This document shows positions 9,581-19,845 of a DNA stretch of 64,000 bases, in pieces. This DNA is from Chrysemys picta bellii. Lineage: Eukaryota > Chordata > Testudines > Emydidae. Made by a program: the position numbers and the translations under genes. The stretch spans positions 83,163,468 to 83,227,467 of the forward strand of contig NC_088796.1 of the NCBI RefSeq assembly GCF_011386835.1, read 5' to 3'. Every line of letters starts with the position of its first letter. Position 1 is the first letter of the stretch. The notes beneath the pieces were generated by a model. That model had not been told where the DNA came from. It did not search any database and saw only the letters and a list, made by a program, of their open reading frames with translations.

Positions 9581-10845
9581 TCACAGGTTACCCTGCTCAC
9601 TCTGGAACCTAGCTTTCAAAGCTTCCCGGATGCACAGCGCGTCCCGCTGGGCTCTTCTAATCGCCCGTGTGTCTGGTTGGGTGTAATCAGCAGCCAGGCG
9701 ATTTGCCTCAACCTCCCACCCCGCCATAAATGTCTCCCCTTTGCTCTCACAGAGATTGTGGAGCACACAGCAAGCTGCAATAACAATGGGGATATTGGTT
9801 TCGCTGAGATCAGAGCGAGTCAGTAAGCTTCTCCATCTCCCCTTCAGATGTCCAAAAGCACACTGCACCACCATTCTGCACTTGCTCAGCCGGTAGTTGA
9901 ATTCTTTTTCACTGTCCAGGGCGCCTATATAGGGCTTCATGAGCCAGGGCATTAGCGGGTAGGCTGGGTTCCCGAGGATCACTATAGGCATCTCCACATC
10001 CCCAACAGTTATTTTGTGGTCCGGGAAGTAAGTACCTTCCTGCAGCAGTCTAAACAGACCAGAGTTTGTGAAAATGCGAGCGTCATGAACCTTGCCCGGC
10101 CATCCAACCTTGATGTCGGTAAAACGTCCCCTATGGTCCACCAGTGGTTGCAGCACCATTGAAAAGTAGCCTGGCTGACCTGGTGGTCCAGTCCCAGAAT
10201 AGGGATGTGAGTTCCATCTATAGCCCCACCGCAGTTTGGGAATCCCATTGCAGCAAAGCCATCTATGATCACCTGCATGTTTCCCAGGGTCACTACCTTT
10301 GAGAGCACTAGCTCAGCGATTGCATTGGCTACTTGCACCACAGCAACCCCCACAGTAGATTTGCCGACTCCAAATTGATTGGCGACTGACCGGTAGCCGT
10401 CTGGCGTTGCAAGCTTCCAGAGGGCTATGGCCACTTGCTTCTGGACAGTCAGGGCTGCTTGCATCTGGGTGTCCTTGTGCTTCAGGGCAGGGGACAGCAA
10501 CTCACAAAGTTCCAGGAAAGTTCCCTTACGTATCTGAAAGTTTCGCAGCCACTGTGATTCATCCCAGACCTGCAGCACTATGCAGTCCCACCAGTCTATG
10601 CTTGTTTCCCGGGCCCAGAGTCACCGTTCCACAGCATCAACATGACCCATTGCCACCATGATGACCACGGCATGGGGTCCTGTGCTTTGTGAGAGGTCTG
10701 TGCCTCTCTCAGACTTAATGTCCTCACCGCGCTGCCGTAGCCTCCTCGCCTGATTTCTCAGCATCTGCCTCTGAAAAAGGTGCATGATAAGGCGCGAGGT
10801 GTTGACAACGGCCATAACTGCAGCGATGATCGCTGTGGGCTCCAT
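9581..10845 (-). pseudogene. Harbinger DDE transposase, nearly full length but inactivated (copy B)
   Basis: Read on the minus strand. The N-terminus starts at 10845 (MEPTAIIAAVMAVVN...), is interrupted between 10621 and about 10578, then continues VWDESQWLRNFQIRKGTF and a helix-turn-helix-like part (WKLATPDGYRSVANQFGVGKSTV). The DDE_Tnp_4 catalytic core follows. A deletion near 10160-10185 shifts the frame after GLDHQ, so the core continues in a second frame from MVLQPLVDHRG to the stop at 9581. The first catalytic Asp is present (GGAIDGTHIPI), but the second is Asn (GNPAYPLMPW) and the third, normally Glu, is Gln (VVQCAFGHLK). With two triad residues lost plus frameshifts, this copy cannot be catalytic. 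It still shows what copy A's missing N-terminal half looks like. Confidence 0.87.
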
Positions 10846-11058
10846 GCTCGCGGTGCTGTGGTGTCCGCGCAGTCAATCACCAGAAAAGTGCGCGAACTGA
10901 TTGCCCGCTGGCGCTTTCACGGAGAGAGGGCAGGAGTGAGGGTTGAATGACGACAGTTACCCAAAACCACCCTCGACACATTTTTTTGCCCCAGCAGGCA
11001 TTGGGGACTTGACCCAGAATTCCAATGGGTAGCGGGGACTGTGGGAACTGTGGGATAG

Positions 11059-11094
11059 TTACCCACAGTGCACCGCTTCCAATGTTGACGCTTG
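11059..11094 (+). repeat. Right subterminal repeat of Harbinger B
   Basis: TTACCCACAGTGCACCGCTT followed by TGTTGACGCTTG matches the left subterminal block at 6597-6630 in direct orientation. Just before it, GGGATAGTT supplies the inverse of the CTATCCC core, so the right end has both orientations. Confidence 0.5.
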
Positions 11095-11227
11095 CCCCCT
11101 TAGTGTGGACTCACAAAGTCGAATTACTGTCCTTAGTGTGGATACACATGTTCAACTTTGTAATATCAGTTCCACAAATTCGCTTTAAGTAAAATCGAAC
11201 TACTCTCATAGTGTAAACATACCCTAA

Positions 11228-11462
11228 GAGTATGTCTACACAGCAAAAGTTGAGCATAGGCTACCCTACCTGGGCTAGCTTGAATCCAGCTAGCACGGAT
11301 TACAACAATAGCAGTGAAGCCAGTACAACGTGGTTTTATGTTACCTGCACTGAAACCCACACTGCACTGTCTTTACTGCTATTATTGTAACTCACACTAG
11401 CTGGATTGAAGCTAACTCAGGTAGGCTACCCCCTGTGGAGTTTTTGTTGTGTAAACATACCC
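11228..11462. mobile_element. Harbinger-type MITE abutting copy B
   Basis: A 235-bp foldback element. The left end is GAGTATGTCTACACAGCAAA; the right, read inward, is GGGTATGTTTACACAACAAA. The arms extend inward through TAGGCTACC...CCTG(A/G)G(C/T)TAGCTT(G/C)AATCCAGCTAG. Its left edge shares the TAA that closes Harbinger B; the right edge is TTA. It has no coding capacity. It was probably mobilised by a Harbinger transposase, inferred from the termini and TWA flanks. Confidence 0.75.
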
Positions 11463-11669
11463 TTAGAAAACAGAGCTGCACATGACTGGGTTGCATCATC
11501 CACTTAATGGGGCTATACAGTTTTATTTTTTATTTTTGAGGACAATATGATCACACCAGAAGCCACAAGAAAGAAAATTGGTGTCTGTTTTGGATTGGAA
11601 TTGACCTTTCAAATAGGATTTAGTGAATACCAGAAAGGATTATCTGTGAAAGTCACAGATATTTGAGCA

Positions 11670-11758
11670 GGATTTTCCAAAGCACTCACTGTTGGCCTAA
11701 CTTCATTGACTTCAAGGGGAGCAGAGTTAGGCCAACACTGAGTGCTTTGAAAATCCCA
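11670..11758. repeat. Small palindromic element
   Basis: An 89-bp hairpin: GGATTTTCCAAAGCACTCAC...GGCCTAACTT is inverted as AGTTAGGCCAACACTGAGTG...AAATCCCA around a short CATTGACTTCAAGGGGAGC loop. It resembles old amniote foldback repeats. Confidence 0.65.
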
Positions 11759-13456
11759 CGTAATATTTATTTCAAGTATTCTTGATTGTAACACTAGAGA
11801 ATTTGAATACAAAAGGAATGCAGATACAAGGGAATCAAAGTTTACTAAACGTCACATTTGTTGTTTTTGTTATTTGAATGTCTTCATGTCCTGTAGCATG
11901 ACATCTGTAAATGTGCTTTTCAAGCTCTAAATTTCACCATCATTTCATTGATTAAGCCATGCTTGTTAGGCCTAAATTATATTAGAAAATCAGGCTTAGC
12001 ACCAATAAGGCCTTTGAAAGAACTTTACTACATAATCAGAGAAGATCAAGACCCTGGCTTGTTATATCATTAGATGCAGATGATGTCCCAAGGCAGAGAC
12101 AATCACCTCCTGGCTAAATTGTTTTTTTCTAGCAGAAACTTCTACAGAACATAAATATCTCCTACCAATATACATCTATATCACCTCTGTCCCCAGACAT
12201 CCACACATATCTGTTTGTCAACTCTCCTCTTTGTCATTCTCCTTTCTTCTTACCTAAGGGAACTCTCCCTTAAACTTCAGGGACCAATTTAGGTCACCTA
12301 CCAAACAGCAATAGCAAACACAGACAATGTAGTATACTGTCTGTTGTGTTATAGAATTATCTTTTCCTTGTGAATGTGATAGTGCTTATCATTCCAGTAT
12401 GTTAGAATGAATTGTTATTTGTAATAGACTGTTGTCACTGCATCTATACTCACTATGCCCTGTTTGCACATCTGGCCTAGCTATACTCAGCACAGGAGCT
12501 GAGTGGGGAGAAGTGAGTAACTTTATGCCAACTTCATGCTCCCCAATTCTGGGGCCACTTTGTCCCCCAGAATAAGACAGAGTACCTTCATAACTGTTCT
12601 AACTTATGTCTAGCTATCTATGTCCCTAGGGAGCCATTCCAGTAGCTGGAAATAACCAGAGCAAAGAGATTCAATATCAAGGAGGATAGGGGTGTTACCT
12701 AATATTTGCAGCAGGTAGTAAAACACCCACAAATCTCATTCTGAATTGTAAAAATGAACTGGATTTTTCTCCCCCTCCCACCGCCCAGCAACATTAAAGA
12801 CATTCTGCTCATCAGCAATGAGTGAAAACTGTATTTTCAAAACATGCGGTGCAGTTAGCAAGAAGAGCCTTTTAAATGAAATGTATTCTTGGAATTATAT
12901 ATTTTATTGCTATTCATAATTAATGGAATTGTAGCATTTTTGCTAATGGAAAACAACCACTGCAGAGATGGCTTTGACTGTATTTTAGTTTTATTACCCA
13001 TCTTAGGAACTAAAAATGCACTTTACCTGTAATGAAGGTTACACAATGAAAGCTTTGTAAATATTGCAATCAGTAAGTAAGCTAATCTCTCTTTCAACAT
13101 CACTTATTATTGTTATGCAAAAACATTTGCTTTAATGCCTTTCAGAAATGTACAAAACCGTTCTTTTTGGGGGGCAAATATGAAGTAAAAGGAAAACATC
13201 TAATGGAAAGCTGCCTTCTTTCCCCATTGCCTCCAGCCTTGCTTGGCAAATGCAATAGGCTTAATCAATATCACATGTAACTAGAGTTGCTGGTGAAGGC
13301 AAGAAAAGTTCAGAGCTATTGATCTGAGCCCTCTCTCACCTTTAGATCTCTGAGGATTCAGATCTAATAGGAAATGGATCTGAACTCTGTCTGATTATAG
13401 TTCCGAAAACCAAAGCCCCAACCAAAATTTTGCAAAAGCCAAAAACACTATTGCGG
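11759..13456. other. Intergenic stretch, no gene seen
   Basis: AT-rich DNA with no coding frame or recognisable repeat. The part around 12800-13170 is low in repeats and could include conserved noncoding sequence, but that cannot be judged from one genome. Confidence 0.45.
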
Positions 13457-14030
13457 GTGTGATGAACTGGGAAATATCTGTATTATTTTTAATGTATGCC
13501 TGTGCGTATTTGCTCACCTTCTATCGAGTTAGAGCCAAAAGGATTGCTAAAGGGACCAAGCAGGAAAATTAAAAACACCACAGATAAGAGCCCTGGAGGA
13601 AACAATGGAACAGCTATCTATTTGGGAATACCCACCACCCAGGCAAGCTGAGATCAGTTTACTCTTCTGGAGGCTAAGCCTAATCTCAAAAGGTGGATAC
13701 CAAACATTGGAGGATGCCAGTCCTGGAAAAGGCTGGGGGCTGAGAGCATTGCCAGCAGACTGAGGCTGAGTGCCATGCTAACAGAATGACAAAAAGACTG
13801 CAGCAACACTTTATTCAGCTGTTGTCACAGGCTCCCAAGGGAATGGGGTTTACAGATGCCAAAGACAGTTGGGCTTATTAGATTAACATGGTTGATAAAA
13901 GAAGGGGGCTACAGTCCAGAGGTCCAGTAAGAGTGATGGGCTTGTGAGGTGCCTCCCCGAGTGAGGTGCGGGAAGCCAGGCCTTTCTCCTGAGAGATGCA
14001 TTCAAGAGAGACTAAAAGGTGTTTAACATG
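13457..14030 (+). repeat. Possible LTR-type repeat fragment
   Basis: A segment of mixed composition starting TGTGATGAACTGGGAAATAT, unlike the AT-rich flanks, with the feel of a retroelement LTR or UTR. No matching end or flanking duplication was found and it occurs once here. The assignment is tentative. Confidence 0.3.
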
Positions 14031-15419
14031 TAGTTCCCTTTGAAGTGAAATTCACTCAAATTCCAGCCTCTCCAGCTCTGTGCAGGGTAGTTGAGAAGGG
14101 AAAATCCATTCCTAGCCCAGGACCAGGGTGTAGGGTGATAGCACTGTTCTTTCCTCTCTATCAGTTGTTATTCTAATCCATGGGCAGGAATAGTGGCCAC
14201 AGCTCCTTTGTGCAGGAAAAATGGTATCCTGTGGCCACTGGATCCACAAAAACCCTATTTGTGGCCCTTCCCAGGGGCTGATCCTGGACTGTTTCCACAG
14301 CAGCCTACGTGGGGCCATAAGGATGTGCAGAGGTGCACAGACACTACTAGGCAGTCATTCAGTGGCAGATTTCCCACACAATCCCTATGTGCACATCTTA
14401 AGTAGTACTAGAGTCTTGCACCAGCCTTCCACACAGTGTCAATTTCACCCTGAATACACTTGGTCTGTTCTCAGAGCACCCTAAAGAGGCGGAAGGGCAA
14501 TGGAGCCCTGATATGCTCCTTCATCATTGCATCACCCTCAACATACAATACCTTCATGAAGCACTATCCCCTCTTGAGATCCTGATCGGGCAGGGCAGCT
14601 CCACACTGCCCCCTACTCTGGCCAGTGACTAAATACCACAGAAGTCTATCTGTACAGAGCTCAGAGGGCGAGAAAAACTATAATTAATAATATCACTAAA
14701 TCGGAACTAACATACATGTTCTACACATAAAATTTTTCCAATGAGATACTTATTTGTTTTGATCAGTGTACCTTTGTCATACTTTATAAATGTACTAAAA
14801 CCTTATGAAATTTAATTTAATGAAATAAAAATAAAGAAGGGAAGGTCTAACAACATGAAACAAACCTCTATTCATATACAAGCTAGGTAGACCATTTTGT
14901 CAACATTTTTCAGACTATGGGGCAATAAAATTCTCCTTCAAACTGATAAAAACCAAAGTCATAGGCTGAAATATTTAATCAGCAGATTTGGAACAGGCAT
15001 GTATTGCTGCTTAATCATCAAGGCATACAAAATTATTCATAATTACAATATATGCCACATACAAACCTAGAAAATAAGCTATTTACATTATTTTTTCTCT
15101 TCTTTGATTTTTAGTTTTTTGGACGTTAGTCTCATTGGATTTATTTATATAATAAATCTGGACTTTATGAGCTTTCCAAGGAGTAAGTCAGATGGAAGGT
15201 AAAGTTGATTGGTATGTCTTGTGCAATCTGGAGAGGAAAGGTATGTGTTTATCACTCTTACCATGTGGTGAAGAGAGAGATTATGTCTAAGCTGGAAGAT
15301 CCTCAATAGCCAGAGAGAAGCTGGAGTCATTAGTGAATCTTTTCATCCTAAGACTACGAGAATGATTAACATGGGAAAATTGGAAGTTCCCTGAAAGAGT
15401 CATCAGAAGAGGCATCAAA
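14031..15419. other. Intergenic stretch, no gene seen
   Basis: Overlapping short frames on both strands at 14110-14490 have no motifs and no coding signature. The rest is AT-rich single-copy-looking DNA. Confidence 0.45.
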
Positions 15420-15640
15420 TGTTTTTTCCCTCTGTGGAAAATTTGACAAAACTGAAAAATATTTTTGTCACAATTTCTATTTTTGATAAAAATTGAAATA
15501 CCTAATTATGCAATTGAGAAATGCTGTTGCAGTTCCTCAGTTGTCACTCAGTGCCTCATGCTCTCATTCTCCCCTGTAGGCTGGGCTGCCTGGTCAAACT
15601 ACATCTCCCATTCCCCTTTTTACTCTACTGTAACAATATC
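15420..15640 (+). repeat. Uncharacterised interspersed repeat, copy 1
   Basis: It shares TTGAAAT-rich sequence and a GGCTGGGCTGCCTGGTCAAA / CTACATCTCCCAT block with a second copy at 61670-62255 (TCTGGGCTCCCTGGTCAG / ATTACATTTCCCAT). The family is not recognised; no coding potential is seen. Confidence 0.5.
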
Positions 15641-15934
15641 TGGGGAATCAGTGAGGTAACCTGTGCCTGTGAGCATAATATACAAACAAAACAGGTGTTA
15701 TCTGGTGACACTTCATTGAATTAAACTTCTAAAAGTTAATGTCTGCCTTGGTCAGCAGGAGCTTGCCATCAGAGCAACCTCTCTGTTACCTGCAGGCTTA
15801 TAAGCATCTACATAATATGTTAGTAATCCTATTAGGACGATAAGACAATAATGAAAGCACAAACTGTCCAGGGATCAGATACAGACCACACCATGCTAAT
15901 AGTACCCTCAGCTTCATTTCAGTCAAAAATATTT

Positions 15935-16240
15935 ATTTTTAATTATTTGTATTGTGAAAACACCCTTACATGCTGAGATCAGGGCCCCACTGTGGTGTGT
16001 GTGTCATGCTCTGAAGTGTCTCTAACCTCTGTTTGCCAGAAGCTGGGAACTGATGGCAGAGGATGGATCACTTTGATTATCTATTCTGTTCATTCTCGCT
16101 GAAGGACTTGGCATTGGCCACTGTCTGAAGACAGGATACTGGGCTAGATGGACCATTCATCTGACCCACTATGGCTGTTTTTATGTTATGTTCTTATGTA
16201 AGAAAATATAATAAAAGGCAGAACCTGCCCAGAAGAACTT
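15935..16240 (+). repeat. Old amniote interspersed repeat split by a CR1 insertion
   Basis: Left piece 15935-16009 (TTATTTGTATTGTG...GATCAGGGCCCCACTGTGGTG) and right piece 16201-16240 (AAAGGCAGAACCTGCCCAGA / AGAACTTAGATTCCA) are the two halves of a repeat whose uninterrupted copies are at 31693-31828 and 42801-42922. It is LINE 3'-end-like; the family name is uncertain. Confidence 0.55.
16010..16200 (+). mobile_element. CR1 LINE 3'-end fragment
   Basis: Plus-strand CR1 tail of a different subfamily from the 38-39 kb copy: CAGAAGCTGGGAACTGATGG, TTGGCATTGGCCACTGTCTG, ACAGGATACTGGGCTAGATG, then an ATGTTATGTTCTTATG octamer-type end. It sits inside the older repeat listed above. Confidence 0.85.
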
Positions 16241-16254
16241 AGATTCCAGATAGG

Positions 16255-16390
16255 CAAAGGATGGGAAGGGGAAGAAAAGGAAATGATTTGACCAAGGTTA
16301 CCCAACATGACAGGCAATGGCGTCAGTGGCTGATGACAGAAAACAAATCTCCTGACTTATAGTTCACAGTCCAATTCACCAGATCACTGT
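16255..16390 (-). repeat. MIR-type SINE fragment
   Basis: The minus-strand core of an MIR-like tRNA-derived SINE is recognisable from GAAATGATTTGACCAAGGTT, a GGCAATGGCGTCAGTGG core and CTCCTGACTTATAGTTCACA. These elements are ancient and shared across amniotes; divergence here is high. Confidence 0.5.
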
Positions 16391-18653
16391 CTGAGATAAG
16401 CACAGAGTGAATACTCTAGCCAGTTTAGGTAAGGCTCCTTGGTGGAAGGAGCAAGAACAGATAGGAATAATATGGTCCTAACTATATTTAAGAAGGCTAA
16501 ATTCCACAGACATTCATACTCCATCATGGTTATTCTGTTATTAATAATAGTGTTAAGGTAAGAGCTTCTTTTATCCATTCAACTCTAAGGGATTTAAAAT
16601 GTACAACCATTCACTCAGTTTTACAAAGTTACCTGAATATTACTCATTTAAAAAACAAATAGCAAAGGATCATCAGATACATGTTTTCTGGTAAGAATAG
16701 AAACCTGAATGGCACAACAGATGTAACTGCCCTTCCTACTAATTAACTGGGAATTTTAGTCAAAATTAATTAACATCTTCATAAGGTAAGATAAAATATG
16801 GCTCTGAAAAAACAGCCCTTTTTAGTGATAATGAACTGAGAGAAATTTTAATGCACTCCACTGTCATTACAGATCTGTCCCTGAAGACAAAGATTTTAGA
16901 CTAGAATTATCACAGAGTCTCAAAACATGCACTCCTGAAAGACTTTAAAAAAAAATCAGCAGCTAAAAAAAGGAAAGAACTGGATAGGGATTTTTGCTTG
17001 TATAGTCAAGGTTCTAGGCAGTAAGTAAATTATAGCAAGCTTCTGCCTCACATCTCCAGCTGTCCTCATTTTAGACCCAAATATGTATCTGCCACACAAG
17101 GAATCTGCTGTTATCTCATGATAGCTGTGAATTATTTAAAATCTAAAAAGCAGAATCTATAGTAAAACATTTTTTTGCTAAAAAGGGAAGAATGCCTCTT
17201 GTGCCTCTAAATTTTATCTTTGACTGGTAGAAAGATACATGCATAGGTATATTTCAATTAATATGAAGTTTTCATGACCACAAAGCTCAGAATCTCAGTT
17301 TTATGTTTCATTGGAAAGACAGTACCTCCATTAGCATATTGTCCATTAATACCTTGCAGGTGAATTACATCCATTCTGACCCAGAGTGACAACTACTGGA
17401 TCAGCAAGACTTGAGCTGTCTGTTGGATAATATGCGTCCAACTACTCACCAAGTCTAATCCTGCTTAATTTTTATTATCCGACAAGATGTTATCCGACCT
17501 TACTTACAACGAGTTGATCTTGCTGATTTCTCCACTAGGTCTTCATTATGTTGTAGATTTCCTGATCTTCAACACTCAAACACAACATTTAGTCTCACTT
17601 AGTTTCTGCATGACTCAGTGTTAAATATGAATCATATTGCATTCTTCATTCCAGCAAGCTGAGACAAACACATTCCAGAGGAGGTATTTTAATGTGCCAA
17701 TGTGCTATTTTTATGCATTAAGTATGTGTTTGTCTTCAAGAGTCATCAGAATTATCAAATGTTGTATTCTGCTATTGATAACTAGTAGTCTATAGCAGGC
17801 TCTATAGTCAAAGGATTTAATCAGATTTTTCCCCAAAAGAAAGTGGAACAAAAAAGGTTCCTTACACATTTATACACCATGGAAAATATAAAGGGAAGAG
17901 ATATATTAGATCTAATCCATCGCATATTAGTGCAGAGTTCTTCCCTACAATATTTTCTATTTTTGTTCAGTCTAGTTTTAAATGTTAAATGACAGGGCAA
18001 ATATTCTGCAGCATAACATCTCACTATCCGGATGTTTCTCCTGACATTTAGCCTAAATTTTCCCTGTAATTTTATCACTTTTAGTAAGTTCTTTTCATAC
18101 CACCCAAAATAATTCCTCTCCCACCTTGGTGCTTACATCCTTCAAATATTTGTAGGCTCATAGGACACATCCTCCAGTTCAGCCAAGCTGAACTCAGTGT
18201 AAGATTGGATATGGTGGCAAAGGTGGCACCAAACCACCTTTACACACAGTGGATCCCTGGGACACTCAAAACAGCTCATACTGAACCAACTTTTAAGTTG
18301 TAACTAGATGTCCATGGCCCTTAAGGGGCCATTCCACTTAGCCAGTGTACAGCCATCACTGCCCATCTCCCCTTTTCTCTAAAAACCCATTTTGGGGGAC
18401 AGGAGGAGAGGTGGTGTAGACACACTGCGAGCTCTGTGCCATCCAAAGATCTCGCCTACACTGGGGGAATCTTCAGGGACACAGCCAAGATGGCATTAGA
18501 GGCCCTTTGCCTTCTGTAGTAGCACAAAGGGGCTATCCTAACATGCTATGAATTATTATTAGAGGTGGTCAAATTTTTTTAAATGTAAAAAAGTAAGAAA
18601 AATTAAAACAAATTGAAACAAAACATTTTGAAGTTATCAAAACAAAACAAACA
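16391..18653. other. Intergenic stretch, no gene seen
   Basis: AT-rich, with only short frames. The segment 18190-18510 is richer in G+C (cagtggatccctgggacac, gggccattccacttagcc) and may be an unrecognised repeat. 18545-18652 is an A-rich run leading into the Penelope-like element. Confidence 0.45.
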
Positions 18654-19845
18654 AAAAGAACAGGAGTACTTGTGGCACCTTAGAGACTAACAAATTTATT
18701 AGAGCATAAGCTTTCGTGGGCTACTGCCCACTTCTTCGGATGCATATAGAGTGGAACATATATTGAGGGGATATATATACACACATACAGAGAGCATGAA
18801 CAGGTGAGAGTTGTCTTACCAACTCTGAGAGGCCAATTAAGTAAGAGAAAATTTTTTTTTGTTGAAGTGATAATCAAGCTAGCCCAGTACAGACAGTTTG
18901 ATAAGAAGTGTGAGAATCCTTACAAGGGGAGATAGATTCACTGTTTGTAATGGCTCAGCCAGTCCCAGTCCTTATTCAATCCTGAGTTGACTGTATCTAG
19001 TTTGCATATCAATTCCAGCTCAGCAGTCTCTCGTTGGAGTCTGTTTTTGAAGTTTTTCCTGTTGTAATATAGTCACCCGCAGGTCTGTCACTGAATGACC
19101 AGACAGGTTAAAGTGTTCTCCCACTGGTTTTTGAGTATTTTGATTCCTGATGTCAGATTTGTGTCCATTAATTCTTTTGCGTAGAGACTGTCCGGTTTGG
19201 CCAATGTACATGGCAGAGGGGCATTGCTGGCACATGATGGCATATATCACATTGGTAGATGTGCAGGTGAACGAGCCCCTGATGGTATGGCTGATGTGAT
19301 TAGGTCCTATGATGATGTCACTTGAATAGATATGTGGACAGAGTTGGCATCGGGCTTTGTTACAAGGATAGGTTCCTGGGTCAGTAGTTTTGTTCAGTGA
19401 TGTGTGGTTGCTGGTGAGTATTTGCTTTAGGTTGGGGAGTTGTCTGTAAGCGAGGACAGGTCTGTCTCCCAAGATCTGTGAGAGTAAAGGATCATCTTTC
19501 AGGATAGGTTGTAGATCTCTGATGATGCGCTGGAGAGGTTTTAGTTGGGGGCTGAAGGTGACAGCTAGTGGTGTTCTGTTATTTTCTTTGTTGGGCCTGT
19601 CTTGTAGGAGGTGACTTCTGGGTACTCGTCTGGCTTTGTCAATCTGTTTTTTCACTTCAGCAGGTGGTTACTGTAGTTTTAAGAATGCTTGATAGAGATC
19701 TTGTAGGTGCTTGTCTCTATCTGAGGGATTGGAGCAAATGCGGTTATATCTTAGAGCTTGGCTGTAGACAATGGATCGTGTGGTGTGTCCTGGATAGAAG
19801 CTGGAGGCATGTAGGTAAGTGTAGCGGTCAGTAGGTTTCCACTTC
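18654..19845 (-). mobile_element. Penelope-like element (PLE), 5'-truncated
   Basis: A minus-strand retroelement copy of about 1.2 kb. It contains the end of the reverse-transcriptase region, the GIY-YIG endonuclease and a 3' UTR ending in the block GCACCTTAGAGACTAACAAA (plus-strand reading) that also forms both arms of the palindrome at 26380-26530. The 5' part, with the reverse-transcriptase core, is missing beyond about 19845. Penelope elements use this endonuclease for target-primed reverse transcription and lack LTR-retrotransposon integrase. Confidence 0.85.
18938..19845 (-). pseudogene. PLE reverse transcriptase tail plus GIY-YIG endonuclease
   Basis: The longest open part (19655-19020, 211 residues) is the PLE linker and GIY-YIG nuclease, which nicks target DNA for retrotransposition. 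Cysteines at 98, 103, 106 and 131 and a CQQC pair at 142-145 suggest the zinc-binding linker typical of the family. The nuclease shows NVIYAI (135-140), YIGQTGQ (150-156), arginines at 159 and 161, HKSDI and the presumed catalytic Glu in VGEHF (180). Upstream, in the same frame, TAA at 19668-19670 interrupts reverse-transcriptase thumb sequence (HTTRSIVYSQALRYNRICS). Downstream a frameshift near 19020-19060 separates the natural C-terminus (RETAELELICKLD...HYKQ, stop at 18938-18940). Inactive. Confidence 0.85.

Larger units (their letters stand above)
6380..11224 (-). mobile_element. Harbinger DNA transposon, copy B, full length with target duplication
   Basis: A 4.85-kb element flanked by TAA at 6377-6379 and 11225-11227, the 3-bp TWA duplication of Harbinger. 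The left terminus is GGCCTGGTCTACACTAGGAG; the right, read inward, is GGGTATGTTTACACTATGAG. The inverted termini are imperfect but alignable through a TCGA(A/T)TTTA block. Left to right the genes are the MYB gene (+), the intron ORF (-), MYB exon 2 (+) and the transposase (-), the mirror image of copy A. A motif near TATCCCACAGTGCACC recurs in the same orientation near both ends (6599 and 11059). Stops, frameshifts and changed catalytic residues show it is immobile by itself. Confidence 0.9.
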
